This document shows positions 26,000 to 34,944 of a stretch of DNA of 64,000 nt, piece by piece. The translations under genes were made by a program, and so were the position numbers. The notes under the pieces were generated by a model. The model was not told the DNA's origin and searched no databases. It was given only the letters and a program-made list of their open reading frames with translations. Positions within the stretch are counted from its first letter, which is position 1. Every line of letters starts with the position of its first letter. Source of the DNA: an uncultured Robinsoniella sp. (GTDB lineage: Bacteria > Bacillota > Clostridia > Lachnospirales > Lachnospiraceae). The DNA lies in contig UQGG01000025.1 of NCBI GenBank assembly GCA_900540475.1, forward strand, positions 1 through 64,000, read 5' to 3'.

Positions 26000-28534
26000 A
26001 TGGTTTACAGCTTGTCGAATTGTGAATGGAAAGTGAAAGGATATTATCCCTGGGTTCCTCTAAAAGACCGGAGTATGGAGACGGGAAAGGAACTTCTGGG
26101 AATTACGGACTGGATCAAAGCCACGGTTCCGGGAGGAATACATTATGATTTGTACCGGGCAGGATTAATCTCCGATCCATATAAGGATATGGATAGTTTC
26201 AAATGCGAATGGGTGGAAAACAGATGGTGGCTTTATAAAACGGTGGTACATAGTGAGGTAATTCAGGGAAAATACCAGTCGTTGATTTTTAAAGGAATTG
26301 ATTATAAGGCAATTATTTATGTAAATGGTTCGGAAAAATGCCGCCATGAGGGAATGTTTGAACCGGTTACCGTGGATATCACAGATGAGGCGGCATTCGG
26401 CGGAGATGTGGAAGTTAAGGTATTGATTATGGATGCGCCTGATGAGATGGGGCAGATCGGGAAAACATCACGGACATTTACACAAAAAAGCCGCTTTAAC
26501 TATAAATGGGATTTTTCTACTAGATTAGTGAATCTGGGTATCTGGGATGAATGTTATATAAATTTTGAAGAGGAAGCCTGCCTGGAAGAACCCCGTATTT
26601 ATTCGGATTATGAGGATCATAAGGGATTGATCAGCTTTGAAGCCAGGATAAGAGAAAGATTCTCAGGACAGGGGAAGTATGAAGCAGAAGCAATCCTGGA
26701 AAAGGATGGCGTGGAAATACGGCAGGCACTTCCGGTATCGGCAAAACGTGTTGCCGGAAGCTTTGTGGTGGAAAATCCAGGGTTGTGGTATCCAAACGGA
26801 TATGGAAATCAGGAACTTTATAACCTGAAGCTATATTTGAAAAAAGACAACAGGATTCTGGATGAATACGAGGCTAAAACCGGTATCCGGAGCATACAGT
26901 ACCGGAAGAATGAAGGCAGTCCCGAAGAGGCGCTGCCGTATACGTTCTGTATCAATGAGATTCCGGTATACATAAAGGGTGTGAATATGACACCTCTGGA
27001 TCATATTTACGGAAATGTTTCTGACCGTCATTATGAACATCTTGTTAAGATGATGAAGAATATGAATGTCAATATGGTACGCGTATGGGGCGGCGGTATC
27101 ATTGAAAAGGATGTGTTCTACCGGCTGTGTGACAAATATGGCATTTTAGTATGGCAGGAATTTATCCAGTCCAGTTCGGGAATTGACAACATACCTTCCA
27201 AACGCCCGGTTTTCCTGAATTTGCTGCGAAAAACAGCAGAATCCGCGCTGATCAGGATTCGCAGCCACACGTCTCTGACTGCTTGGAGCGGAGGAAATGA
27301 ATTGACGGATGGCGATTATGTCCCGGCTGGATATGGGGATGAAAATATTGCAATGCTGAAAGAATTAGTGGAACGCATGGATCCACAGAGGCTTTTTCTG
27401 CCCACTTCGGCATCCGGACCCAATGAGTTTATAAACAAAGAAAAAGGTGTCAGCCATGATATACACGGGAACTGGAACTATATGGGGAATCCGGAACACT
27501 ACAAATTATATGCGGGTTCTGACAGCCTGTTCCACAGTGAGTTTGGAACTGAGGGAATGTGTTCCGTAAGAAGCATGGAAAGATTTCTTTCCAAAGAGTA
27601 CCGGAATATTCTTCCTGCAGAGGAGAACATGGCATACCGCCATCATGGAGAATGGTGGTGTACTTATAAAAGGGATCAGGCTGTATTCGGAGAGCGTAAC
27701 AATATGGAGCAGATGTCTAAATGCAGCCAGTGGCTCCAGGCTGAGGGTCTTCGATATATTCTGGAAGCTAACCGGAGGAGAAAATTCCATAACAGCGGAA
27801 GTGTGATCTGGCAGATCAATGAACCCTGGCCGAATGTATACTGCACTAGCTTGGTGGATTATTATCTGGAACCCAAAATGGCATACTACTGGAGCAAAAC
27901 AGCTTTTTCCGATCTGACTGTATCTCTGGATTACCGGAAACTGGATTACCAGCCGGGTGAATTGTTTCAGGGGACGGTCTATGTAGGAAAAGAACAGCCC
28001 GAAGCACAGATGGATTATTGCCTGACCTGTGAAGTGCTGGATCTCAAGGGAGTGTGCATGTTCCATGAAGAGCTGAAAGGAAAAGCGCTCTGCACAAGAA
28101 CAGTAAAAGCCATGAAGATGCAGTTTATCGTACCCGAAACGGCGGATAGTATGTTTGTAGTCAGACTGTGTGTAAAAATGAATCAGCAAAGCAGTGAAAA
28201 TCTGTACTTTTTTGGATGCGGGGATGGGCTGCCTTATGAACCGGCATTGGGAATGGAAAAGGGTGAGCTGATGGTAAAACAGCAAAAAGAAAAGGATGGG
28301 GTACTGAAAGTAGAAGTATATAATAAGGGCAAAACGCCGGTGCTTCATATTCATCCATATTGCAATGAGAAGTATGATCTGCTCTGTGACCAGAGTTACT
28401 TTACTCTTTTTCCAAATGAGTCAGCAGAAATAAAGATACAGTATACACCTAAATTTGAATCCGGATTTTTGAATTGTCAGGTGCAGGAGGATAGCGGGAT
28501 CCCCAATATTAAAATGGATTATTTTAACCGATAA
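26000..28534 (+). CDS. GH2 beta-mannosidase-like enzyme
   Basis: 844 aa, cytoplasmic (no signal). An N-terminal sugar-binding jelly roll (about 1-190, including KWDFSTRLVNLGIWD), an Ig-like domain, a TIM barrel (about 300-620) and a C-terminal beta domain. The acid/base E434 lies in WSGGNE and the nucleophile E514 in FHSEFGTEG, both at the expected spacing for GH2 mannosidases (retaining mechanism). The WDFSTR and VRVWGGGIIE motifs favour beta-mannosidase over beta-galactosidase or glucuronidase. Likely cleaves beta-1,4-mannosyl links in imported oligosaccharides, such as N-glycan core or mannan fragments. Good GAGGTAAAG site. Confidence 0.87.
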   Translation: MVYSLSNCEWKVKGYYPWVPLKDRSMETGKELLGITDWIKATVPGGIHYDLYRAGLISDPYKDMDSFKCEWVENRWWLYKTVVHSEVIQGKYQSLIFKGIDYKAIIYVNGSEKCRHEGMFEPVTVDITDEAAFGGDVEVKVLIMDAPDEMGQIGKTSRTFTQKSRFNYKWDFSTRLVNLGIWDECYINFEEEACLEEPRIYSDYEDHKGLISFEARIRERFSGQGKYEAEAILEKDGVEIRQALPVSAKRVAGSFVVENPGLWYPNGYGNQELYNLKLYLKKDNRILDEYEAKTGIRSIQYRKNEGSPEEALPYTFCINEIPVYIKGVNMTPLDHIYGNVSDRHYEHLVKMMKNMNVNMVRVWGGGIIEKDVFYRLCDKYGILVWQEFIQSSSGIDNIPSKRPVFLNLLRKTAESALIRIRSHTSLTAWSGGNELTDGDYVPAGYGDENIAMLKELVERMDPQRLFLPTSASGPNEFINKEKGVSHDIHGNWNYMGNPEHYKLYAGSDSLFHSEFGTEGMCSVRSMERFLSKEYRNILPAEENMAYRHHGEWWCTYKRDQAVFGERNNMEQMSKCSQWLQAEGLRYILEANRRRKFHNSGSVIWQINEPWPNVYCTSLVDYYLEPKMAYYWSKTAFSDLTVSLDYRKLDYQPGELFQGTVYVGKEQPEAQMDYCLTCEVLDLKGVCMFHEELKGKALCTRTVKAMKMQFIVPETADSMFVVRLCVKMNQQSSENLYFFGCGDGLPYEPALGMEKGELMVKQQKEKDGVLKVEVYNKGKTPVLHIHPYCNEKYDLLCDQSYFTLFPNESAEIKIQYTPKFESGFLNCQVQEDSGIPNIKMDYFNR

Positions 28535-28552
28535 GGTTACCGGAGGTAAGAT

Positions 28553-28828
28553 ATGGATAAATATGTATTAGAAAAGCTTGGGCATCGCATACGGGAACTG
28601 GAGGGTTATATCCATATGGAGTCACAGCCGGTAACGGAATTGTGTTATCTGGAGGGGGATGACAGCCGGTACTGCGAGCCGGTATTTGATGATTCCGGGT
28701 GGCAGGCTTTAAACAGCGGACAGGCCTGGGGCGGCAGAGATCAGGTCATCTGGATCAGAGGGAAGATCAGGATACCAGAGGATTTCAGTAATAAAACACT
28801 GGATCTAAAGGTGGAGGCAGGACCATAG
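28553..28828 (+). CDS. N-terminal piece of a GH38 alpha-mannosidase, cut by an in-frame TAG
   Basis: 91 aa ending in TAG at 28826. It has a fine CGGAGGTAAG site and the normal GH38 N-terminal region, with WGGRDQVIWIRG as in bacterial and Class III alpha-mannosidases. The next start, at 28835, is in the same frame and continues the expected domain (ALLWINGREACAFDQWH), so a single nonsense change splits a gene that would otherwise encode 1049 residues. The short product alone should have no activity. Confidence 0.75.
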   Translation: MDKYVLEKLGHRIRELEGYIHMESQPVTELCYLEGDDSRYCEPVFDDSGWQALNSGQAWGGRDQVIWIRGKIRIPEDFSNKTLDLKVEAGP

Positions 28829-28834
28829 GAATCC

Positions 28835-31702
28835 ATGGAAATAAAGGCAGAAGCGCTGCTCTGGATAAACGGCAGGGAAGCCTGTGCTTTTGATCAATGG
28901 CATTCCAGAATGCGCCTCAGCGGGGAGGCGGCAAGCCCCACAGAATTTACCATTGCCCTGCGGGTCTGGTCCGGGATGAACCAGCCGGAGCAAATACGGC
29001 ATTTTCAGGGAATCTGGCTGGAAACTGTCCACAGGGACACGGAGAAGTTTTATTATCTGGCAAGGATCCTGCTGGAAACCATTCAGGAGATGGATCAGGA
29101 GGATTATCGGAGAATTGCACTGATTAAAAACCTGGATCAAAGCTTTAACGGCATTGATTACCGAAACCAGGGCAGTGAAGAATTTTATAACAGCATCAGC
29201 TGTGCCTATGGTTTTCTGAAAGAAAAATGGAAAGGGTGGAGCCTGGATGGAGGTGAAAAGCCCACCGTTGCAGTATGTGGTCATACGCATATTGATATGG
29301 CATGGTTATGGCGGCTCAGCCATACAGCGGAAAAGGGAGCCAGAAGTTTTTCTACCGTACTGCATTTGATGGAGCGGTATCCCGAATATAAATTTTCCCA
29401 GAGTTCGCCTTTGCTCTATGAGATGATCCGGGAAAAGTATCCCAGGCTGTTTGAAAGAATAAAAGAAAAGATCCTTGAGGAAAGATGGGAAATCACAGGC
29501 GGAATGTGGGTGGAGCCGGATACAAATATACCCGGCGGAGAATCTCTGGTGCGTCAGATCTTATATGGTAAGAAATACATAAAAGAGCAGTTTGGCAGAG
29601 ACACTGCCGTTTTATGGCTGCCGGATGTGTTTGGGTATTCCTGGGTGCTTCCCCAGATATTGAGAAAAAGCGGGATTCGTCTGTTCTGGACAAACAAAAT
29701 GAGCTGGAACCAGTATAACAAAATTCCTTATGATACATTTCTTTGGAAAGGGATGGACGGAACGGAAATTCTGACCCAGCTTGGAACCTGTCCGGAAAAA
29801 AATGTGACCTGGGGGAGCACCTATAATGGAGTGATAGCTCCCTGGGAAGTAAAAGGGACATGGGAGAAATACCAGCAGAAGGATATCAATCAGGAAGTGC
29901 TGATGCCATTTGGATGGGGAGACGGAGGCGGAGGACCCACACAGGAAATGCTGGAGGCTTACGACGTAATGGAAGATCTGCCGGGCATCCCCAAAGTCAG
30001 AATGAAGCATATAGAAAAATTTGCAAAGGATCTGGAGGGGCGGCTGCAGCATGAGAAAGTGCCGGTCTGGGACGGCGAACTTTATTTTGAATATCACAGG
30101 GGAACCTATACTTCCCAGGCTTTTGTGAAGCGGGAAAACAGAAAAGCAGAGGTGCTGTATCATGACATTGAACTGTTTGCGGCGCTTAGAGATACCCTGG
30201 AGGGAAGTGGAAAATATCCTTTTGAAGCGCTTGAGCGAAACTGGAAAAGAATCTGTACCAACCAGTTTCATGATATTATACCCGGCTCCGGCATCAAAGA
30301 AGTCTATGAGGATGCAGCCAGGTCCTACGGGACAATAAGAAAAGAGGGAGAATGCTTACTGAACAGTGCACTGGATGATATCTCAGGCTCTATAGAGACC
30401 TCTGCAGACGGGGTGATTGTATTTAATTCCCTTCCGTGGGAGAGAAACGGCTATATAAGCATAGAGGATGTTCCTTTGGATCGGGTTCTGATGGATGGTG
30501 AAGTGATAGTGCCTGTACAATTCCATTCCGGGAAGGGCAGAACTTGGGCGGAATATCTGGTCCATGGAGTACCATCCTGTGGATATAAATTTTTCCGCTG
30601 GGAGCATGGAAGGAACCAATGCTGTCCGGGAACAGAGCAGTGGGATGGAAAACTGGAAACCCCATTTTACAAAATCCACTTTAATCCATATGGACAGATC
30701 ACCGTACTTTACGATAAGGAATTCAAAAGGAATGTATTAAAGCACGGCGGACTTGGAAATGAACTGTGTGTGTTTGAAGACAAGCCCCACCAGTTTGACG
30801 CCTGGAATACGGAGGCTTATGCTTTTGAAAAATGCTATAATATTACGGAGGCTGAAGAGGCAGTCGTGGAAGAACAGGGACCGTTAAAGACCGTGCTGCG
30901 GTTTACTTACCGCTATAACAGATCCAGAATCTGCCAAAGAGTTACCGTTTATCAGCACAGCCGGGAAATTCGCTTTGATACCCGGTGCGACTGGCATGAG
31001 AAACATGCTCTACTGAAAACAGGATTTGAACTGGAGGTTCGTTCTAATTATGCAGCTTATGATATCCAGTTTGGGAATCTGTTAAGACCGACCCACTCTA
31101 ATACCAGTTGGGATTATGCCCAGTTTGAGGTCTGTGCACATAAATGGGCAGATTTGTCCGAGGGAAACTATGGAGTGACTCTGATGAATGACTGCAAATA
31201 TGGCTGGGATATTAAAGACAGCAAAATGCGGCTGACTTTAATCAAAACATCCTCTTATCCGGATGAAAATGCAGATCAGGGTGAGCATTTGTTTTCCTAT
31301 AGTCTTCTGCCCCATGGATCATCATGGAAAGAAGTCGGAGCTGACCGGAGGGCTTATGAATTTAATTATCCGTTTTATCCGCGCAGAAAAAGTAAAAACA
31401 GAGACGGATATCTTCCAGAGCGTTTTTCATTTGCAGAGACAGACAGTAAAAATGTAGTATTGGAAACTATAAAACGGGCGGAAGACGGAAGCGGCTGGAT
31501 ATTACGGGCTTACGAATGTATGCAATACCGTGGAAGAGTGAGCTTTACCCTGGGGAAAGTTCCGGTCAGAGTGGCGGAGTGCGATCTGATGGAAGCGGAG
31601 CTGGCAATAATCGGGACGGAAGGCAATGGCTTTTCCTGTGAGATGACCCCATATGAAATTAAGACATTTAAAATATCATTTGAAGATGATGTAAAGGGAT
31701 AG
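28835..31702 (+). CDS. GH38 alpha-mannosidase, catalytic part
   Basis: 955 aa with the full GH38 core. The zinc and active-site motif GHTHIDMAW (H150, H152, D154) and the nucleophile in LPDVFGYS (D264) are intact, as are later GWGDGGGGPT and NQFHDIIPGSGI blocks and the C-terminal beta-sandwich. It lacks the first 94 codons because of the upstream TAG. ATG at 28835 is preceded by AGGAATCC, and a GGTGGAGGCAGG stretch overlaps the end of the short frame, so re-initiation is conceivable. Expected to release alpha-linked mannose in the cytoplasm, working with the GH2 enzyme. Activity without the N-terminal domain is uncertain. Confidence 0.85.
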   Translation: MEIKAEALLWINGREACAFDQWHSRMRLSGEAASPTEFTIALRVWSGMNQPEQIRHFQGIWLETVHRDTEKFYYLARILLETIQEMDQEDYRRIALIKNLDQSFNGIDYRNQGSEEFYNSISCAYGFLKEKWKGWSLDGGEKPTVAVCGHTHIDMAWLWRLSHTAEKGARSFSTVLHLMERYPEYKFSQSSPLLYEMIREKYPRLFERIKEKILEERWEITGGMWVEPDTNIPGGESLVRQILYGKKYIKEQFGRDTAVLWLPDVFGYSWVLPQILRKSGIRLFWTNKMSWNQYNKIPYDTFLWKGMDGTEILTQLGTCPEKNVTWGSTYNGVIAPWEVKGTWEKYQQKDINQEVLMPFGWGDGGGGPTQEMLEAYDVMEDLPGIPKVRMKHIEKFAKDLEGRLQHEKVPVWDGELYFEYHRGTYTSQAFVKRENRKAEVLYHDIELFAALRDTLEGSGKYPFEALERNWKRICTNQFHDIIPGSGIKEVYEDAARSYGTIRKEGECLLNSALDDISGSIETSADGVIVFNSLPWERNGYISIEDVPLDRVLMDGEVIVPVQFHSGKGRTWAEYLVHGVPSCGYKFFRWEHGRNQCCPGTEQWDGKLETPFYKIHFNPYGQITVLYDKEFKRNVLKHGGLGNELCVFEDKPHQFDAWNTEAYAFEKCYNITEAEEAVVEEQGPLKTVLRFTYRYNRSRICQRVTVYQHSREIRFDTRCDWHEKHALLKTGFELEVRSNYAAYDIQFGNLLRPTHSNTSWDYAQFEVCAHKWADLSEGNYGVTLMNDCKYGWDIKDSKMRLTLIKTSSYPDENADQGEHLFSYSLLPHGSSWKEVGADRRAYEFNYPFYPRRKSKNRDGYLPERFSFAETDSKNVVLETIKRAEDGSGWILRAYECMQYRGRVSFTLGKVPVRVAECDLMEAELAIIGTEGNGFSCEMTPYEIKTFKISFEDDVKG

Positions 31703-31730
31703 ATTTACGATACCGGAACAGGAGGCAGTT

Positions 31731-33989
31731 ATGTTTACAATTATGAATGAAAGTATGCTTTCTACCAGTGAAAAAATTCGTGTAATGAAAGAATTTACGG
31801 ATACATATCGGCAGTATGAAACTGCGCCGGCGGCAATCCGGGAAGCTATGTGTCTGAAGGTACAGTTCCCTGCAGTGATGGGTAAGATGACGGATGAAGA
31901 TCTGTTTGCCGGAAGGCTGGGGGCTGTACCTGTTGGGTTTAATCCCCAGGAGGAATGCCAGCAGCTGGGGTATTACTTTGATGAATACCATTTTCAGAAA
32001 ATAATGGATGAGGATATTTCTGCAGATCAGAAAATGATGATGGAAGAGATGCAGAGATTCTGGGAAGATAACCATACCAATATTAAGATTAAAAAAGCAT
32101 ACAGCAGAGAGCTGAACAAAGCAATCCCGGATAAATTTTATCCCTATGAGAGAGCGGCGGCATATGCACTTTACCGGATTTCCGGAACTCAGCTAAATTA
32201 TGAGTATCTGTTAGATCATGGAATTGAAGAATTGTGCTGTATGCTTGCGTATAAAGGGAAAGGCTGTGATGAAAAGGCAGCGGCTTTCTATAAAGGAATG
32301 GAAATTGCCCTGGAAGCATTGCAGAATACCTGCCTGTATTACCGGCAGATGGTGCTGAAGATGCTGGAAGAACCAATCGATGGCGAGCGTGCCGGTCATC
32401 TGCAAGAGCTGGCAGAGGCGTTGCTTCATATCAGTAAAAGTAAGCCGGAGAGCTTTCTGGAAGCCATTCAGCTGGTGATCCTGTACTGGCTTCAGTCCGG
32501 CAGCATGAACCTGGGCAGAATGGATACCTATCTGGTGTCCTATTACACAGCAGATGTGGACAGCGGCAGGATTACGCAAGAAAGGGCGCTGGAACTTTTA
32601 AAGGGAATGTGGAAAGCCCTTTCTGTCAGGAACAAACCTTATGACACCCGGGTGGTGATTGGTGGAAGGGGAAGGAAGGACGTGGGGGCAGCAGACCGTT
32701 TTTGCGGACTTGCAATTCAGGCTACCATGGAGAGAATGGACGTAGTACCACAGCTGACACTGCGTTTTTCCAATGAAACACCGGAGTGGATTCTGAAAAA
32801 AGCTTTTGATGCCATAGGGAAAGGTGCTACGTTCCCTATGCTCTATAACGATGAAGTTAATATTCCTGCTGTGCAGAAAGCTTTTGGCGTGGACCTTCTC
32901 ACTGCACAGGATTACTGTCCTTATGGATGCGGGGAATATGTGATTGCCCACCAGAGCATCGGAACACCCAGTGGACTGATTAACTTGCTTAAAGTACTGG
33001 AAGTGACTTTAAACAATGGACATGATATCCATACAGGAGAGCAGTTGGCGCCGGAATGGGGCGGCATAGAGGATTTTCAGACTTTTGATGAACTGGTAAA
33101 TGTTTATAAGAAGCAGTGTGAGTATTTTCTGAAATATCTCGCCATACAGGAAGAAACAGAATATAAAATAGCCAACAGGGAATGTGCCTTTCTTTATTTC
33201 AGCCTGCTTTATGATGACTGTCTGGAAAGGGGACGGGCGCTGCTGGATGGAGGAGTGCGGTACCTGGGAGGAACACTGGAAGCCTACGGAAACATAAATA
33301 CGGCTGACAGTCTGACGGCAATAAAACAGCTGGTTTACGAGGAACAATCCATAGAGCCGGGGACGCTGCTTAAGGCATTAAAGAGTAATTTTGCCGGTTA
33401 TGAAGAAGTAAGGCGTGAATTACTGGATGCCCCCAAGTATGGAAATGATCACGATCAGGCAGATGCCATGGCGCAGATGGTACACCAGCACATTTGTACA
33501 GAGACCGCAAAAGCCGGGGAGAGGTATACGGACCTTCACCGTTACCTGACGGTCACGATTAACAACAATGCCAACTCTGTACTGGGCAAACATACTGCAG
33601 CATCCCCGGACGGGCGCCTGGCGCATACGTTTATGGCAAATGCTAATAGTCCGTTCAATGGAAATGATAAAAATGGACTTACCGCCATGCTGAATTCACT
33701 GGCAAAGCTAGATCCCTCTATACATGCGGGATGTGTCCAGAATATGAAATTCTCGAAACAGATGTTTTCAGAATATGGAGACAAGGTGCGTGCTATGCTA
33801 AACGTTTATTTTCAGTCGGGAGGTACCCAGGCTATGATCAGTGTAATTGGACGTGAAGATCTGGAGCATGCGATGCAGCAACCGGAGAAGTACAAAAATC
33901 TGCTGGTCAGGGTAGGCGGTTTCAGTGCCAGATTTGTAGAATTGCAGGAAGAGGAGCAGCGGGAAATCATTGCAAGAACATTATATTAA
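31731..33989 (+). CDS. Glycyl radical enzyme of unknown specificity (PFL-like)
   Basis: 752 aa. The thiyl-forming cysteine is C400 in YGCGEY, with E402 as candidate base; the glycyl radical loop is RVGGFS with G730, about 20 residues from the C-terminus. A CxxE motif rather than the CC pair of pyruvate formate-lyase points to the lyase/dehydratase branch (GREs that break C-O, C-N or C-C bonds beside the radical). The GCGEY form differs from the GCVEP of choline lyase and diol dehydratases. Its activase overlaps the 3' end. Mannosidases upstream and a sugar kinase downstream suggest a sugar-derived substrate; E. coli PflD/YbiW, reported to open anhydro-sugar phosphates, are a possible precedent. 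Oxygen-sensitive. Good AGGAGG site. Confidence 0.88.
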   Translation: MFTIMNESMLSTSEKIRVMKEFTDTYRQYETAPAAIREAMCLKVQFPAVMGKMTDEDLFAGRLGAVPVGFNPQEECQQLGYYFDEYHFQKIMDEDISADQKMMMEEMQRFWEDNHTNIKIKKAYSRELNKAIPDKFYPYERAAAYALYRISGTQLNYEYLLDHGIEELCCMLAYKGKGCDEKAAAFYKGMEIALEALQNTCLYYRQMVLKMLEEPIDGERAGHLQELAEALLHISKSKPESFLEAIQLVILYWLQSGSMNLGRMDTYLVSYYTADVDSGRITQERALELLKGMWKALSVRNKPYDTRVVIGGRGRKDVGAADRFCGLAIQATMERMDVVPQLTLRFSNETPEWILKKAFDAIGKGATFPMLYNDEVNIPAVQKAFGVDLLTAQDYCPYGCGEYVIAHQSIGTPSGLINLLKVLEVTLNNGHDIHTGEQLAPEWGGIEDFQTFDELVNVYKKQCEYFLKYLAIQEETEYKIANRECAFLYFSLLYDDCLERGRALLDGGVRYLGGTLEAYGNINTADSLTAIKQLVYEEQSIEPGTLLKALKSNFAGYEEVRRELLDAPKYGNDHDQADAMAQMVHQHICTETAKAGERYTDLHRYLTVTINNNANSVLGKHTAASPDGRLAHTFMANANSPFNGNDKNGLTAMLNSLAKLDPSIHAGCVQNMKFSKQMFSEYGDKVRAMLNVYFQSGGTQAMISVIGREDLEHAMQQPEKYKNLLVRVGGFSARFVELQEEEQREIIARTLY

Positions 33990-34944
33990 ATCAAATAGTA
34001 AAGGGTGCATTTTTGATATTCAGAGATGTTGTGTCGATGATGGTCCCGGGATCAGAACGACTGTATTTCTGAAAGGATGCAATCTCAGGTGCAGCTGGTG
34101 CCACAATCCGGAGTCATTTATCCGGGAACCCCAGCTTGCCTATGATGATTCCAAATGCAGCGGATGCCGGAAATGTGAAGCGGTATGCCCGCAGCATGTA
34201 CATAAATTTGAAAGAATGAAGCATGTACATAAATTTCAAGAAATGAAGCATGTACATAGTTTTCAAGGAATGAAGCATGAGGTTGATTTTCTAAAATGTA
34301 CCTTGTGCGGAGCATGTCTTCGGTCCTGTACAACAGAAGCAGTTACCCGGATTGGAAAATGGATGGACTGTGACGAAATCCTGGAAATAGCAGCCAGAGA
34401 TAAAAAGTATTATGACGAAAGCGGGGGCGGTGTTACATTTTCCGGCGGGGAACCTGCTATTTGGAAGGAATTTCTGCCTGCATTACTGAAAGGCTGTAAG
34501 GACCTTGGCATTTCCACGGCAATTGAAACAAATGGTATCGGTGCAGAAGCTTCTTTATTTGAGATCATGAAATATACGAATTTGTTTCTGCTGGATTTTA
34601 AGCTCTCGGATTGCAATAAGCATATAGAGTATACCGGAAGAGGAAATGAAGACGTTTACCGGACGTTAGAGCTGCTGAATGAAGGAAAAAAGGATGTCAT
34701 ACTCAGATGTCCGATCATACCGGGAGTGAATGATGACGAGGCGCATTTGAAGAAAGTGCAGGAGCTTCTGCAAAAATTTGACTGTATCCGCAAAGCAGAA
34801 ATTATGCCTTATCACAGTACCGGTGCCGGAAAGTGGGCAAAAATAGGATTGCATTACTCTTTAAACAACTTGAAGTCCATGGACGCAGAAGAAAAAATAG
34901 AACTGGAAAGAGCCTTATCTGGATCAGAAGGAAGCAGAATATGA
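33970..34944 (+). CDS. Glycyl radical enzyme activase (radical SAM)
   Basis: 324 aa. The radical SAM cluster motif CNLRCSWC (C37, C41, C44) is followed by a ferredoxin insert with two CxxCxxCxxxC sets (CSGCRKCEAVCP and CTLCGACLRSCT), as in GRE activases other than PflA. GGGVTFSGGEP is the SAM-binding region. The start is TTG at 33970, inside the 3' end of the GRE gene, with GGGA upstream. A 27-bp triplication enlarges the linker between the two Fe-S sites. It should install the glycyl radical on the partner enzyme. Confidence 0.9.
   Translation: MQEHYIKSNSKGCIFDIQRCCVDDGPGIRTTVFLKGCNLRCSWCHNPESFIREPQLAYDDSKCSGCRKCEAVCPQHVHKFERMKHVHKFQEMKHVHSFQGMKHEVDFLKCTLCGACLRSCTTEAVTRIGKWMDCDEILEIAARDKKYYDESGGGVTFSGGEPAIWKEFLPALLKGCKDLGISTAIETNGIGAEASLFEIMKYTNLFLLDFKLSDCNKHIEYTGRGNEDVYRTLELLNEGKKDVILRCPIIPGVNDDEAHLKKVQELLQKFDCIRKAEIMPYHSTGAGKWAKIGLHYSLNNLKSMDAEEKIELERALSGSEGSRI
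34195..34275 (+). repeat. In-frame 27-bp triplication inside the activase gene
   Basis: Three head-to-tail 27-bp units encode HVHKFERMK, HVHKFQEMK and HVHSFQGMK between the two Fe-S motifs. Most activases have a short linker here. The copies differ at a few bases, so the expansion is not brand new. Confidence 0.9.

Noticed and set aside
27506..28354. 282-aa open frame antisense to the GH2 gene
   Set aside because: It mirrors a well-conserved enzyme gene, has no ribosome site and no family motif; it follows from the codon pattern of the true gene.
28826..28828. TAG in the GH38 gene read as pyrrolysine
   Set aside because: No pyl genes are seen and pyrrolysine is not expected in a glycosidase; mutation, error or re-initiation is simpler. 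The UroD/MtaA-like neighbour alone is not evidence.
29612..30271. 219-aa open frame antisense to the GH38 gene
   Set aside because: Shadow of a clear catalytic domain, with no supporting signals.
34833..34940. Longer N-terminus for the ROK kinase
   Set aside because: This segment is the activase gene in another frame; the kinase fold starts at the ATG at 34941, which has its own ribosome site.
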